DNA of 64,000 nucleotides. It comes from Pseudocitrobacter cyperus. GTDB taxonomy: Bacteria > Pseudomonadota > Gammaproteobacteria > Enterobacterales > Enterobacteriaceae. Positions 9,520 to 18,200 of this stretch are shown piece by piece (positions within the stretch are counted from its first letter, which is position 1; every line of letters begins with the position of its first letter). Where the stretch lies: assembly GCF_039889165.1 (NCBI RefSeq), contig NZ_JAYMYY010000001.1:558001-622000 (forward strand), written 5' to 3'. Made by a program: the position numbers and the translations under genes. The notes beneath the pieces are model-generated. The model did not search any database, was not told the origin of the DNA, and saw only the letters and a list, made by a program, of their open reading frames with translations.

Positions 9520-9810
9520 ATGAAAAAAGTATTAGCTCTGGTTGTTGCCGCTGCTATGGGTCTGTCATCTGCTGCATTCGCGGCTGAAACTACCGCAGCG
9601 CCAACTGCCGCTAAAACGGCACCGGCAAAAACCATGCACCACAAAAAACACCAGAAAGCGGCTGTTGAACAGAAAGCGCAGGCAGCTAAAAAACATCACA
9701 AAAAAGCGGCTAAAACGGAAGCGACCAAACCTGCAGAGCAAAAAGCGCAGGCTGCCAAAAAGCAGCATAAAAAAGCAGTGAAACACGACGCTGCCAAACC
9801 GGCTGCGTAA
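9520..9810 (+). CDS. asr: Acid shock protein precursor Asr
   Basis: Small periplasmic, very basic protein strongly induced by acid. The 96-residue product begins with a Sec signal peptide ending AFA-A (residues about 1-21). The mature part is almost only Lys, Ala, His and Gln, with two related KAQAAKKHHKKA-type repeats. ATG at 9520 is chosen over ATG at 9514 because GAGGG (from 9508) then sits at normal spacing and the protein begins MKKVLALVVAAAMGLS as in E. coli Asr. The RstA box at 9402 and a strong terminator after the gene frame it. Confidence 0.95.
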   Translation: MKKVLALVVAAAMGLSSAAFAAETTAAPTAAKTAPAKTMHHKKHQKAAVEQKAQAAKKHHKKAAKTEATKPAEQKAQAAKKQHKKAVKHDAAKPAA

Positions 9811-9839
9811 TCGTCACCGTTCGTATCGTTCTGATGACA

Positions 9840-9868
9840 AATCGGCGCTGTTTCAGCGCCGATTTTTT
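9840..9868 (+). terminator. Rho-independent terminator after asr
   Basis: AATCGGCGCTG - TTT - CAGCGCCGATT hairpin followed by a T tract, between asr and ydgU. Transcription of ydgU from the asr promoter would need readthrough. Confidence 0.88.
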
Positions 9869-9882
9869 CCCGGAGAGCAATG

Positions 9883-9966
9883 ATGTTGCGGCGCTATCGT
9901 TTCGAGCTCATCCTGGCTTTACTCATAATCTGCGCACTGATTGCGACACGCTTTTTCCTTTACTGA
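9883..9966 (+). CDS. ydgU: Small membrane protein YdgU (27 aa)
   Basis: A 27-codon frame that reads MLRRYRFELILALLIICALI then ATRFFLY: basic N-terminus and one hydrophobic span, the size and character of E. coli YdgU, the acid-inducible small protein encoded directly after asr. GGAG at 9872 is seven bases before this ATG; another ATG three bases upstream is possible. Located just past the asr terminator, as in E. coli. Confidence 0.8.
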   Translation: MLRRYRFELILALLIICALIATRFFLY

Positions 9967-10068
9967 TCGTAGTTCGCTGATTTTGCTCCCACTTTTCATT
10001 CGTCCCGTCTATAGTAATCACATTGGGTTTAACTTTTAATAATCATAATTACCCCACCAGAGAGTGAT

Positions 10069-10887
10069 ATGCGTAGAGCTGTTTTCGTTTTACTGGGATC
10101 GTTGAGCGCGCTGTCCATCGCTGTGCATGCGGATGACGGTGATAGCGGCATGAGCGCGAAAGATATCAAAACGTTGTTTTTCGGCCAGGATGATCGCACC
10201 CTGGTTCAGGACGTCACGGACTCGCCATGGGATGCCATTGGCCAACTGGAAACCGCCAGCGGTAATCTGTGTACCGCGACGCTTATTTCCCCGCATCTGG
10301 CATTAACTGCCGGGCACTGTTTGCTGACTCCGCCCGACGGTAAACCAGACAAAGCCGTGGCGCTGCGTTTTGTGTCACTAAAAGGGGTCTGGCGTTATGA
10401 AATTCACGGTATCGATGGCCGGGTGGATCCTTCTCTCGGTAAGCGCTTAAAACCCGACGGTGATGGCTGGATTGTCCCCTCCGCTGCCGCGCCGTGGGAT
10501 TTCGGTTTGATTGCCCTGCGCTATCCGCCTGGGGGTATTACACCGCTACCGCTGTTCGAGGGCGATAAAGCCGCGCTGACTGAAGCCCTGAAAGCGGCCG
10601 ATCGTAAAGTCACCCAGTCCGGATATCCGGAAGATCATCTCGATTCACTTTACAGCCACCGCGACTGCGTCGTCACCGGGTGGGCGCAAACCTCCGTGCT
10701 GTCGCATCAATGCGACACGCTTCCCGGCGACAGCGGTTCGCCACTGATGCTTAAAACGGAGAATGGCTGGCAGTTGATTGCAGTGCAGAGTTCCGCTCCG
10801 GGGGCGAAAGATCGCTGGCGGGCGGATAACCGCGCCATTTCGGTGACGGGTTTTCGCGACAAACTGGAAGCACTGGCGAAAGAGTAA
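10069..10887 (+). CDS. ydgD: Periplasmic trypsin-like serine protease YdgD
   Basis: Secreted S1-family serine protease-like protein, 272 residues, with an N-terminal signal peptide (about residues 1-21, cleaved after VHA). The histidine motif TAGHC (near residue 84) and nucleophile motif GDSGSP (serine near 222) are present; the Asp is probably in APWDFGLI. Collinear with E. coli YdgD, whose substrate is unknown. Follows asr-ydgU as in K-12. A strong hairpin separates it from convergent mdtI. Confidence 0.92.
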   Translation: MRRAVFVLLGSLSALSIAVHADDGDSGMSAKDIKTLFFGQDDRTLVQDVTDSPWDAIGQLETASGNLCTATLISPHLALTAGHCLLTPPDGKPDKAVALRFVSLKGVWRYEIHGIDGRVDPSLGKRLKPDGDGWIVPSAAAPWDFGLIALRYPPGGITPLPLFEGDKAALTEALKAADRKVTQSGYPEDHLDSLYSHRDCVVTGWAQTSVLSHQCDTLPGDSGSPLMLKTENGWQLIAVQSSAPGAKDRWRADNRAISVTGFRDKLEALAKE

Positions 10888-10891
10888 CATT

Positions 10892-10921
10892 CTGCCAGGC
10901 AGCATTACGCTTGCCTGGCAG
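10892..10921. terminator. Hairpin between convergent ydgD and mdtI
   Basis: Perfect 10-bp stem CTGCCAGGCA / TGCCTGGCAG with a 10-base loop, between the ends of two convergent genes. No clear U tract, so it may stabilise 3' ends as well as terminate. Confidence 0.6.
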
Positions 10922-10926
10922 CCGCA

Positions 10927-11256
10927 TCAGGCCATTTTGATCAGCACCATGCCGATAATCAGCAAACCGAGTCCCATCCAGCCTTTGTTATTCAGGCGCT
11001 GACCGAACAGGATCCAGCCCGCGGCCAGCGTCGCCATAATCCCGAACGCTCCCCACAGCGCATAAGCGACGGATAAATCAATCCCTTTTACCGCCTGGGA
11101 GAGCGCACTGAATGCCGCCAGTACCGCGGTAATAGACAGCAGGCCATAGAACTTGCGGCGAAAACCATCAGAGAACTTCAAAAAGATATTTGCGACAATT
11201 TCCAGCACGATAGCCAGCCCCAGCCAGGCGGCGTGGAACCACTCAAACTGTTGCAT
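10927..11256 (-). CDS. mdtI: Spermidine exporter subunit MdtI (SMR family)
   Basis: Small multidrug resistance family protein of 109 residues with four membrane spans; pairs with MdtJ to export spermidine. The conserved glutamate of the SMR family is in TM1 (LEIVANIFLK). Its start overlaps the 3' end of mdtJ by 14 bases, giving a coupled mdtJ-mdtI operon as in E. coli. Confidence 0.95.
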   Translation of the reverse strand: MQQFEWFHAAWLGLAIVLEIVANIFLKFSDGFRRKFYGLLSITAVLAAFSALSQAVKGIDLSVAYALWGAFGIMATLAAGWILFGQRLNNKGWMGLGLLIIGMVLIKMA

Positions 11257-11605
11257 GATGCGTCTCCGTATGCTGGGATTTCGCTTTGCGGGTGCCGGAT
11301 TTAATCAGCACAATCCCCACAACCAGTGTCGCCAGGCCTGCTATTTTCATCGCCGACAGCGCTTCATCAAACAGCATGACGCTGAACAGCGTAATCAGCA
11401 AAATACCGATACCTTCCCACAAGGCATAAGCAACACCCAGCGCGATTTTTTTCACAGCAAAGGCGAGGAAAATATAAGAAATGGCAATCATCACCAACAT
11501 CAAAATAAAACCGGCAGAACCATGGCCGACTGCGGCCCATTTCATTGAAAGTGTGCCGATAATTTCAGCAACGATCGCAAGGGATAAAAGAATCCAGTAA
11601 AACAT
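11243..11605 (-). CDS. mdtJ: Spermidine exporter subunit MdtJ (SMR family)
   Basis: Four-span SMR protein of 120 residues, partner of MdtI in the heteromeric spermidine exporter of the inner membrane. TM1 carries the expected glutamate (AEIIGTLSMKWA). First gene of the mdtJI operon; AGGAG lies just before the start. Its tail has extra polar residues after TM4 as in E. coli MdtJ. Confidence 0.95.
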   Translation of the reverse strand: MFYWILLSLAIVAEIIGTLSMKWAAVGHGSAGFILMLVMIAISYIFLAFAVKKIALGVAYALWEGIGILLITLFSVMLFDEALSAMKIAGLATLVVGIVLIKSGTRKAKSQHTETHHATV

Positions 11606-12030
11606 GCTATTTCTCCTGCTTGAGAATATATTCCGTTGCGGCTCACAGCGAAGTGCAAACCGTAAAATCCAGGTTGTAATGAGTCCTGACGGTGAACGTC
11701 AGTTCAGGCAGAAGAAGTAGACTAAAGCGCGTTGCGCCAGTGTTGCTCAGCGGAGAGCAAGGCAGAGGTAGGTAAAACAGCAGTATGAGTGGAGATGAAA
11801 GTTTTGAACCGAATGTCCATAAATATACAATTATCCGCGGTATTGCTTCTCTTCGTTGCGGAAAAAAATTGTCCTCAGTAGTTAAACACAGCTAATTTTT
11901 AGCACACCCCCCTGGTTAACTCAAAATATTTTCAGTTCTTTACCATAAATATTAGAGCTAAGTGAGTTTATTCTCAGACCATTCACAATTATGATACTCA
12001 TGTTTGTTGTACTCTTTTTCAGGATACTTT
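11606..12030. other. Non-coding region between divergent mdtJ and tqsA
   Basis: About 425 bases without a credible gene. It must hold the promoters of mdtJI and tqsA. It is AT-rich from about 11810 onward. The only frames are shadows or lack ribosome sites, and no clear operator was recognised. Confidence 0.6.
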
Positions 12031-13065
12031 ATGGCCAGGCCCATCATTACGCTTAATGGATTAAAAATCGTCATCATGCTGGGCATGCTGGTCATCATCC
12101 TGACTGGTATACGCTTTGCGGCCGATATCATCGTTCCCTTCGTGCTGGCGCTGTTTATCGCCGTGGTGCTTAACCCGGTAGTTCGGGTACTCACGCGCTG
12201 GCGCATCCCACGCGTGCTGGCCATCTCGTTATTAATCGTGCTGATTATTCTGGTCGCGGTACTGCTGCTGGCCTCACTGGGAACATCACTCAATGAACTG
12301 GCGCGAACGCTGCCACAATACCGCTCCTCTTTACAGGTACCGCTACAGAATATTCAGCCCTGGCTGGAGCGTTTTGGCGTGACGGTGTCGGCCGATGAGG
12401 TGATTAAGTATATCGACCCGAACGCCGCGATGACCTTTGTCACCAGCCTGCTGACGCAGCTCTCTAACGCCATGTCCTCCATTTTCCTGCTGCTGCTCAC
12501 GGTGGTGTTCATGCTGCTGGAAGTCCCGCAGCTTCCGGCCAAACTCCAGCAACTGATGGTGAAACCAACCGAGGGAATGGCCGCCATCCAGCGCGCCATC
12601 GACAGCGTCTCCCATTACCTGGTGCTGAAAACGGCAATCAGTCTGGTTACAGGTCTGGTGGCCTGGGGGATGCTGGAAGGGCTTGGCGTGCGGTTTGCAT
12701 TTGTCTGGGGATTGCTGGCCTTCGCATTGAACTACATTCCTAATATTGGTTCCGTGCTGGCGGCGATCCCGCCGATTTTACAGGTGCTGGTGTTTGGCGG
12801 ATTTTATCAGGCACTGGTTGTGCTGGCGGGATATCTGCTGATCAATCTGCTGTTTGGCAACATTCTGGAACCGCGCATCATGGGGCGCGGACTCGGTCTT
12901 TCTACGCTGGTCGTCTTTCTGTCGTTAATCTTCTGGGGTTGGCTGCTTGGCCCGGTGGGCATGTTGCTTTCGGTGCCGCTGACGATTGTTGTCAAGATTG
13001 CGCTGGAGCAAACCATCGGCGGCAGAAATATTGCTGTGCTACTAAGCGACCTTAGCGATAAGTGA
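12031..13065 (+). CDS. tqsA: AI-2 exporter family protein TqsA (YdgG)
   Basis: Inner-membrane protein of the AI-2E/UPF0118 family, implicated in E. coli in export of autoinducer-2 and biofilm control. The 344 residues are collinear with E. coli TqsA, with about seven to eight spans and the family segments FALNYIPNIGS and GNILEPRIMGRGLGLS. The frame opens at 12004, but ATG at 12031 with AGGATA upstream gives the K-12 start MARPIITLNG. In E. coli pntAB follows; here smvA does. Confidence 0.93.
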   Translation: MARPIITLNGLKIVIMLGMLVIILTGIRFAADIIVPFVLALFIAVVLNPVVRVLTRWRIPRVLAISLLIVLIILVAVLLLASLGTSLNELARTLPQYRSSLQVPLQNIQPWLERFGVTVSADEVIKYIDPNAAMTFVTSLLTQLSNAMSSIFLLLLTVVFMLLEVPQLPAKLQQLMVKPTEGMAAIQRAIDSVSHYLVLKTAISLVTGLVAWGMLEGLGVRFAFVWGLLAFALNYIPNIGSVLAAIPPILQVLVFGGFYQALVVLAGYLLINLLFGNILEPRIMGRGLGLSTLVVFLSLIFWGWLLGPVGMLLSVPLTIVVKIALEQTIGGRNIAVLLSDLSDK

Positions 13066-13077
13066 CAGCGTCACAAA

Positions 13078-13103
13078 ACGCTGCCGATATTCACCGGCAG
13101 CGT
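13078..13103. terminator. Bidirectional terminator between tqsA and smvA
   Basis: Perfect 9-bp stem ACGCTGCCG / CGGCAGCGT just after tqsA and facing the end of convergent smvA. On the minus strand it is followed by TTTTGTGA, a short U tract. Confidence 0.65.
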
Positions 13104-13112
13104 ATCCTTACC

Positions 13113-14598
13113 CTATTCTCTTCCCACTTTCGCCAGGCTGAACCACATTCCCACGGCCAGCAGCAACAGCATTACTCCGGCACTGCTTAACGCCACGCTG
13201 TGCGAGGTCGTAAAGGCTGTTCGAGCCGCATGGATGGTGGCTTCCGCCAGCGATGGCGTCAGCGTTTGCGCCGCTTTTACCGCTTCACCGATAGAGGAAG
13301 ACGCCCGCGCCGCCACATCACTACTCAGCCCCTGAGGCAATACAATTGACGCCATAAAGCTGCGGCTCAGCAGCAGACCGAAGATAGCGATGCCCAGCCC
13401 CGCGCCCAGTTCATATGCCATGGTTTCGATTGCCCCGGCTGCCGCCGCTTTCTCTTTCGGCGCTGCCGCCATGATGGCCGCCGTTGAAGCCAACAGTGCG
13501 CTGGCGGCGCTAAAGCCGAGCAGCACCATCAACCCCCACGCCTGCCACTGCTGAGTACTAAAATCGAGCATCGACAGACCAAGAAAGCTCAGCGCACTGA
13601 GCCCCATTCCGCTGGTTGCCACAGTGCGCAGACCAAGACGCGCCACCAGCGCCCCGGCAATCGGCCCGCTGAAGCCGCTGGCAACCATAAGCGGCAGCAT
13701 AAATTTCCCGGCCTCAAACGGTGTGAACCCGTGGACAAACTGCAGTTCCTGCGCCATCAGCAGCTCAAACCCCACCAGCGCAATCATTGCGGTCATCGCC
13801 ATCACCACACCGCTTAAAATAATGCGATGGCTGAACAGACGCATATCAATCATCGGCCTGGCCGCGCGTAGCTGAATACGGACGAAGGTGGCGAGCAACA
13901 GGGAGCCGATGACAAACGCACCGCCCGTCACCCACGGTGCGGCCAGCCCTTTCATCGCCGTTTTCGCGCTGTAGACCAGTAGTAAAATAGCCACTATCAG
14001 CATGATGGCATGATTCAGATTGAGCGCCTGATCGCGACGCCCTGGCTGACGCGGCACAAAGCGCGCAGAAAGCGCCATCACCAGCAGAACAATCGGCACA
14101 TTAATCAGGAATACCGACCCCCAGTAGAAGTGTTCCAGCAGCATGCCGCCAATCAGCGGGCCAAAGGCCGCCCCACCGGAACCCACCGCCGCCCAGACGC
14201 CTAGCGCGATAGTACGCTGACGCGCATCAATAAACAGCGTGCGGATGCCGGCCAGGGTTGCCGGAACAATCATCGCCGCCCCCACCGCCAGTACGGCGCG
14301 CGCCGCAATTAACCACCCGGCTCCCGGGGCAAATGCCGCCGCCAGTGATGCCAAACCAAATTCCACTGCCAAGCAGCAGCAGACGCTTAAAACCGATGCG
14401 GTCGCCCAGCGCCCCCATCGGCAGTACCATTCCGGCCATCACCAGCGAATAGATATCAATGATCCACAGTAATTCGTTACCGCTCGCCCCGAGCGTCATG
14501 CTCAACGTCGGCGCAGCCACATGCAGCACCGTCGCATCGATGGCGACCGGAATGTAGACCAGCACGATAATCACTAACGCTAACCACTGACGAAACAT
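13113..14598 (-). pseudogene. smvA: MFS efflux pump SmvA, frameshifted
   Basis: Fourteen-span DHA2-type drug:H+ antiporter that in Salmonella and Klebsiella exports methyl viologen, chlorhexidine and other cationic biocides. Two overlapping frames together give the whole protein. The first (start 14598) encodes the N-terminus through GFKRLLLLGSG. The second, in another frame, resumes at EFGLASLAAAF and runs to 13113. The switch is near 14360. The span of 1,486 bases is two short of a multiple of three for a ~495-residue protein, so a two-base deletion (or one-base insertion) is the simplest lesion. Divergent from smvR. Either a real inactivation or a sequencing error. Confidence 0.88.
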
Positions 14599-14620
14599 AA
14601 TTCTCCCTCATTGTTGAAAC

Positions 14621-14636
14621 CTGGACATCCGTCCAG
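14621..14636. promoter_or_regulatory. Candidate SmvR operator between smvA and smvR
   Basis: Perfect dyad CTGGAC-N4-GTCCAG, with a further half site GCTGTCCAGC at about 14662-14671. It lies between the divergent starts of smvA and the TetR repressor gene smvR. Position and symmetry fit a TetR-family operator; binding is inferred. Confidence 0.65.
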
Positions 14637-14716
14637 AATGGCGATCCTACTGAAAGTTGAACGGCTGTCCAGCTTTTTGTTACACTCGTTGCACCGTGAT
14701 TAAGGGTGGGAAGACG

Positions 14717-15292
14717 ATGGGTTATTTGAGTAAGGACGAACGCCGGGAAGAGATCATGCAGGCCGCGATGCGTGTGGCGCTGGCCGAAGGCTTCCCCGCA
14801 ATGACCGTCAGACGTATCGCCAGCGAGGCGAGCATGGCAACCGGTCAGGTGCATCATCATTTTGCCAGCGCAGGTGAACTTAAAGCGCAGGCGTTTATCC
14901 GTTTGACCCGTGCTCTTCTCGACGCTAACCCCTTGCCCGAAGGTGCTTCGTGGCGCGATCGTTTATGCTCCATGCTGGGCAGCGATGATGGTGGGTTTGA
15001 GCCCTATATCCGTCTCTGGCGTGAAGCACAGTTGATTGCAGCAAAAGATCCCGATATCAAAGAGGCCTATATTCTGACCATGCGAATGTGGCATGACGAA
15101 ACCACCGCCATTATCCGCGAGGGCCATGCCGCGCAGGAATTTACTCTGCGTGACGAGCCCGGGAATATCGCCTGGCGCTTAATCGCACTGGTTTGCGGGC
15201 TGGATGGTATGTATGTACTGGGTATGGCGGATATTAACGATGATGCCTTTGATCAGCATCTGGATGCGGCGGTGAAACTGGAGCTGTTTTAA
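14717..15292 (+). CDS. smvR: TetR-family repressor SmvR
   Basis: TetR/AcrR-type regulator of 191 residues: N-terminal helix-turn-helix (about residues 8-55, with TVRRIASEASMATGQVHHHF) and a ligand-binding C-terminal half resembling BetI-like proteins. It is divergent from smvA, the arrangement in which SmvR represses the efflux pump in Klebsiella and Salmonella. The frame opens at 14657 but ATG at 14717 gives the expected MGYLSKDERR N-terminus and has a G-rich ribosome site. If smvA is truly broken, the regulator is left without its main target. Confidence 0.88.
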   Translation: MGYLSKDERREEIMQAAMRVALAEGFPAMTVRRIASEASMATGQVHHHFASAGELKAQAFIRLTRALLDANPLPEGASWRDRLCSMLGSDDGGFEPYIRLWREAQLIAAKDPDIKEAYILTMRMWHDETTAIIREGHAAQEFTLRDEPGNIAWRLIALVCGLDGMYVLGMADINDDAFDQHLDAAVKLELF

Positions 15293-15313
15293 CGCTTTCC
15301 ACTCCTGCTCCTT

Positions 15314-15363
15314 GACAGGTTTGATGCGGCAAGGCACACCTTCCCTGGCGCATCAAACCTGTC
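15314..15363. repeat. 15-bp perfect inverted repeat after smvR
   Basis: GACAGGTTTGATGCG (15314-15328) and its exact complement (15349-15363) flank a 20-base loop just after smvR. There is no U tract on the + strand, so it may be an RNA-stabilising hairpin or a repeat element and not an intrinsic terminator. Confidence 0.7.
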
Positions 15364-15521
15364 GCTAATTAACCATATTCATCCTACACAATATTCCTTG
15401 ATTGAAAGATATAGCGTCACTTTTGTGGCGTTAATGGCAAATTGATGCTGTGGCACATAATTTTCTTTCTGCCAGACTGTAATTGAGAGCAAAAAAGATA
15501 TTACTGAAACAAGGGATATTG

Positions 15522-15716
15522 ATGAAGACCACTCAGTTCACACATAAAATTATTGCCGTGTCAATGGTGAGACAAGCCGCCTGGCAGCCAGATAAAACGC
15601 AACGAGAAACTCTCTGGAGAGCCGTCATCCACTATGCAAATGACAATATTCACTGTCCAACATTCCGGAATTGGGTGCACTCGAGCGCTGAAATCGATAG
15701 AAGACAAGAAAAGTAA
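15522..15716 (+). CDS. Hypothetical small protein (64 aa)
   Basis: Unrecognised. An AAGGGAT sequence precedes ATG 15522; the frame could open upstream at 15483 but without a better ribosome site. The product is basic and polar with a WxP and several Trp/His residues and no membrane span or signal peptide. Lies in a gene-poor accessory stretch. It could be spurious. Confidence 0.35.
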   Translation: MKTTQFTHKIIAVSMVRQAAWQPDKTQRETLWRAVIHYANDNIHCPTFRNWVHSSAEIDRRQEK

Positions 15717-15898
15717 AAAGTATCCGTACAGAAGGTTCTGTTTATCAGGAGCGTAATATTTATTGCGTCATGGAGGGCAAATGGAAAGTTCACCTGCCAG
15801 CCACAGACAAAATGCCATTTCCACTAATCCGACAGTGAAACTAACATTTTCCGAAAACTGTTCCATACTTGCCTTTCCCATACAAAAGGAGAATACGC

Positions 15899-16375
15899 AT
15901 GACTATCAATAATATTCTGTTAACCCCTGCCGGGAATGCGGTTGAATCAAGCAATAATCTTCAGGCCACAATCAACGGTATACAGTTCAATCCTGACGTT
16001 GTCGGCGGGCGCTACGACGGCGAAGATCACCCGGAAAAATGGACAAAACGCTACTCCTGGGGAACAGGGCCGCTGTCAGCGGGTGACTCACTCCACACGC
16101 TGATATTTATTACCTGCGATCCCGGTATGGTAAATGGACAGGAATATGATCTCTCCCAGGCGAATATTCCGGTCGGCATTCAGTTTTCTGACGTATTTCC
16201 GCCTGAACACGAAAATGAAGACGATTATCTAAAACCGGTCTTAAAAGGAAAAATAACGTTGACGCATGACTTCTCTCTTTATCTTGTCACGGGTCACTTT
16301 AGTTTCGAATTTACTAGCGAAAATAGCAAAACTTACACCGTAGAGAATGGAACCTTGTCCATCGGCCCCAACTGA
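15899..16375 (+). CDS. Hypothetical acidic protein (158 aa)
   Basis: Not recognised. A clear AAAGGAGAA ribosome site precedes ATG 15899 (the upstream opening at 15869 is not needed). The product is acidic, rich in Asp, Gly, Asn and aromatic residues, and predicted mostly beta strand, with no signal peptide. The alternation of hydrophobic and polar residues resembles a small beta-sandwich, but no family can be named. Its neighbours (small ORF, lipoprotein) are also accessory. Confidence 0.65.
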   Translation: MTINNILLTPAGNAVESSNNLQATINGIQFNPDVVGGRYDGEDHPEKWTKRYSWGTGPLSAGDSLHTLIFITCDPGMVNGQEYDLSQANIPVGIQFSDVFPPEHENEDDYLKPVLKGKITLTHDFSLYLVTGHFSFEFTSENSKTYTVENGTLSIGPN

Positions 16376-16541
16376 GAAGTCAAACTGACGACATGAGGTT
16401 ATTCTTAAAATAACAATGAAAAACGGTTGAAGCGTCAGCAATAAGGGAGATTCTGTGAAGATTGCCGCCTGACGCTAACCGGGTAAATAATCCTGTGTTA
16501 TATATTCTCCGTATTAAGTGGAGAACATAACAGGAAGCGTA

Positions 16542-16694
16542 ATGAAAAAATTTGCAATGATCGTCGCCATTATTCTGGCAACCGCAACTGTAAGCGGCTG
16601 TGCGCCCTGGTGGGGACACGGCGGCCCTGGCGGGCATGGCGGTTCACACTCTGGCGGGCCGGGCAATGGTCATGGCGGCCCGGGCGGTCGTTAA
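16542..16694 (+). CDS. Small Gly/His-rich lipoprotein (50 aa)
   Basis: A 50-residue precursor with a basic start (MKKFAMIV), a hydrophobic stretch and a lipobox TVSGC with the modified cysteine at residue 20. The mature 31 residues are almost all Gly, His, Pro and Ser, in a GGPGGHGG-like pattern, with one WW pair after the cysteine. CAGGAAG stands at ribosome-site distance. The His-rich tail suggests metal or surface binding, but this is inference. A strong terminator follows. Confidence 0.75.
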   Translation: MKKFAMIVAIILATATVSGCAPWWGHGGPGGHGGSHSGGPGNGHGGPGGR

Positions 16695-16701
16695 TTCCGC
16701 G

Positions 16702-16731
16702 AATAACTCAGGCCATTTGGCCTGAGTTATT
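16702..16731. terminator. Bidirectional terminator between lipoprotein gene and patD
   Basis: Perfect 13-bp stem AATAACTCAGGCC / GGCCTGAGTTATT with an ATTT loop, between convergent genes; the A/T ends provide short U tracts in both directions. Confidence 0.85.
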
Positions 16732-16775
16732 ATGTGAGAGGTATTTGCCACCCTCATTCATTCGCTGAGTATCAT

Positions 16776-18200
16776 TTAGTGTTTTACCATTACGTGGCGC
16801 ACCACCGTATAATCCTCAAGCCCGTACAGCGACATATCCTTACCATATCCCGAAAGTTTCTGCCCGCCGTGTGGCATTTCACTCACCAGCATAAAGTGAG
16901 TATTAACCCAGGTGCAGCCATACTGTAACCGCGCGCTGACGCGATGCGCGCACCCGACATCCTGAGTCCAGACCGATGACGCCAGCCCATACTGCGAGTC
17001 GTTCGCCCACTCCAGCACTTGTGCTTCATCAGTAAATGACGTCACACTGACCACCGGCCCAAAAACTTCACGCTGTACAATGTCATCCTGCTGCTGCGCG
17101 CCTGCCAGCAACGTCGGCTGGAAGTAGTAGCCTTTACCCTCGGCTTTTTGTCCGCCGGTTATCACTTTAACGTGCGCAAGCGCTTTAGCCTTCTCCACCG
17201 CGTCGCTGACGCGATTAAGATGCGCCTGAGAACTGAGCGGCCCCAGTTCGGTATGCTCATCATTGGGTTCGCCCATTTTTAAGCTGGCTACCGCCGCCCC
17301 CAGTTTTTCGACCAGCCGATCGTAGATACCGTTCTGGGCATAAATACGACAGGCGGCAGTACAGTCCTGCCCGGCGTTATAGAAACCAAAAGTGCGAACG
17401 CCCTCAACCACCGCATCGATGTCTGCATCATCAAAAACAATCACCGGCGCTTTACCTCCCAGTTCCATGTGGGTACGTTTCACGGAGGATGCCGTGTGGG
17501 CGATGATGTGCTCACCCGTTGCAATTGAGCCAGTCAGCGACACCATTCGTACTTTGGCATGCCCGGTCAGTGGATCGCCTACCGTCTTACCCCGGCCAAA
17601 CAGCACGTTGAGTACCCCCGCCGGGAAGATATCTTTTGCCAGTTCAGCCAGCGTCAACGCCGTCAGCGGGGTGATTTCAGAAGGTTTAAGCACCACGCAG
17701 TTCCCCGCCGCCAGCGCCGGAGCCAACTTCCATGCCGCCATCATTAGCGGGTAGTTCCACGGCGCAATAGAGACCACAACGCCCACCGGGTCGCGACGGA
17801 TCATTGAGGTATGCCCTTCCAGGTATTCACCCGCCGCCAGGCCATTCAGACAGCGCGCTGCCCCCGCAAAAAAACGGAACACATCCACCACCGCGGGCAG
17901 TTCATCGTTCAGCACACAATGCAGCGGCTTGCCGCAGTTCAGCGACTCCAGCTTCGCCAGCGTCTGCGCGTGTGCTTCAATGGTATCCGCCAGCTTTAAC
18001 AGACACTCCGCCCGATGTTTCGGCGTGGTTCCCCCCCATGCGGCAAAGGCGTGCGCGGCCGCCTCTACAGCGCCGTCCACCTGGCGGGGAGAGGCTTCGG
18101 CTATCTCCAGCAATACCGCGCCCGTCGCCGGGTTGTACACAGGCTGCATTTCGCCTTCACCAACGACAAGTTCACCATTAATCAATAAGTTGTGTTGCAT
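16776..18200 (-). CDS. patD: Gamma-aminobutyraldehyde dehydrogenase PatD (YdcW)
   Basis: NAD-dependent aldehyde dehydrogenase that oxidises 4-aminobutyraldehyde to GABA in putrescine degradation. The 474 residues equal and are collinear with E. coli PatD. Seen are the substrate/NAD segment APWNYPL, the glutamate motif HMELGGKAP and the catalytic cysteine in NAGQDCTAACR (near residue 281). In E. coli it follows the ydcSTUV transporter genes, which are not in view here. A 333-bp region separates it from the upstream ydcR. Confidence 0.95.
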   Translation of the reverse strand: MQHNLLINGELVVGEGEMQPVYNPATGAVLLEIAEASPRQVDGAVEAAAHAFAAWGGTTPKHRAECLLKLADTIEAHAQTLAKLESLNCGKPLHCVLNDELPAVVDVFRFFAGAARCLNGLAAGEYLEGHTSMIRRDPVGVVVSIAPWNYPLMMAAWKLAPALAAGNCVVLKPSEITPLTALTLAELAKDIFPAGVLNVLFGRGKTVGDPLTGHAKVRMVSLTGSIATGEHIIAHTASSVKRTHMELGGKAPVIVFDDADIDAVVEGVRTFGFYNAGQDCTAACRIYAQNGIYDRLVEKLGAAVASLKMGEPNDEHTELGPLSSQAHLNRVSDAVEKAKALAHVKVITGGQKAEGKGYYFQPTLLAGAQQQDDIVQREVFGPVVSVTSFTDEAQVLEWANDSQYGLASSVWTQDVGCAHRVSARLQYGCTWVNTHFMLVSEMPHGGQKLSGYGKDMSLYGLEDYTVVRHVMVKH

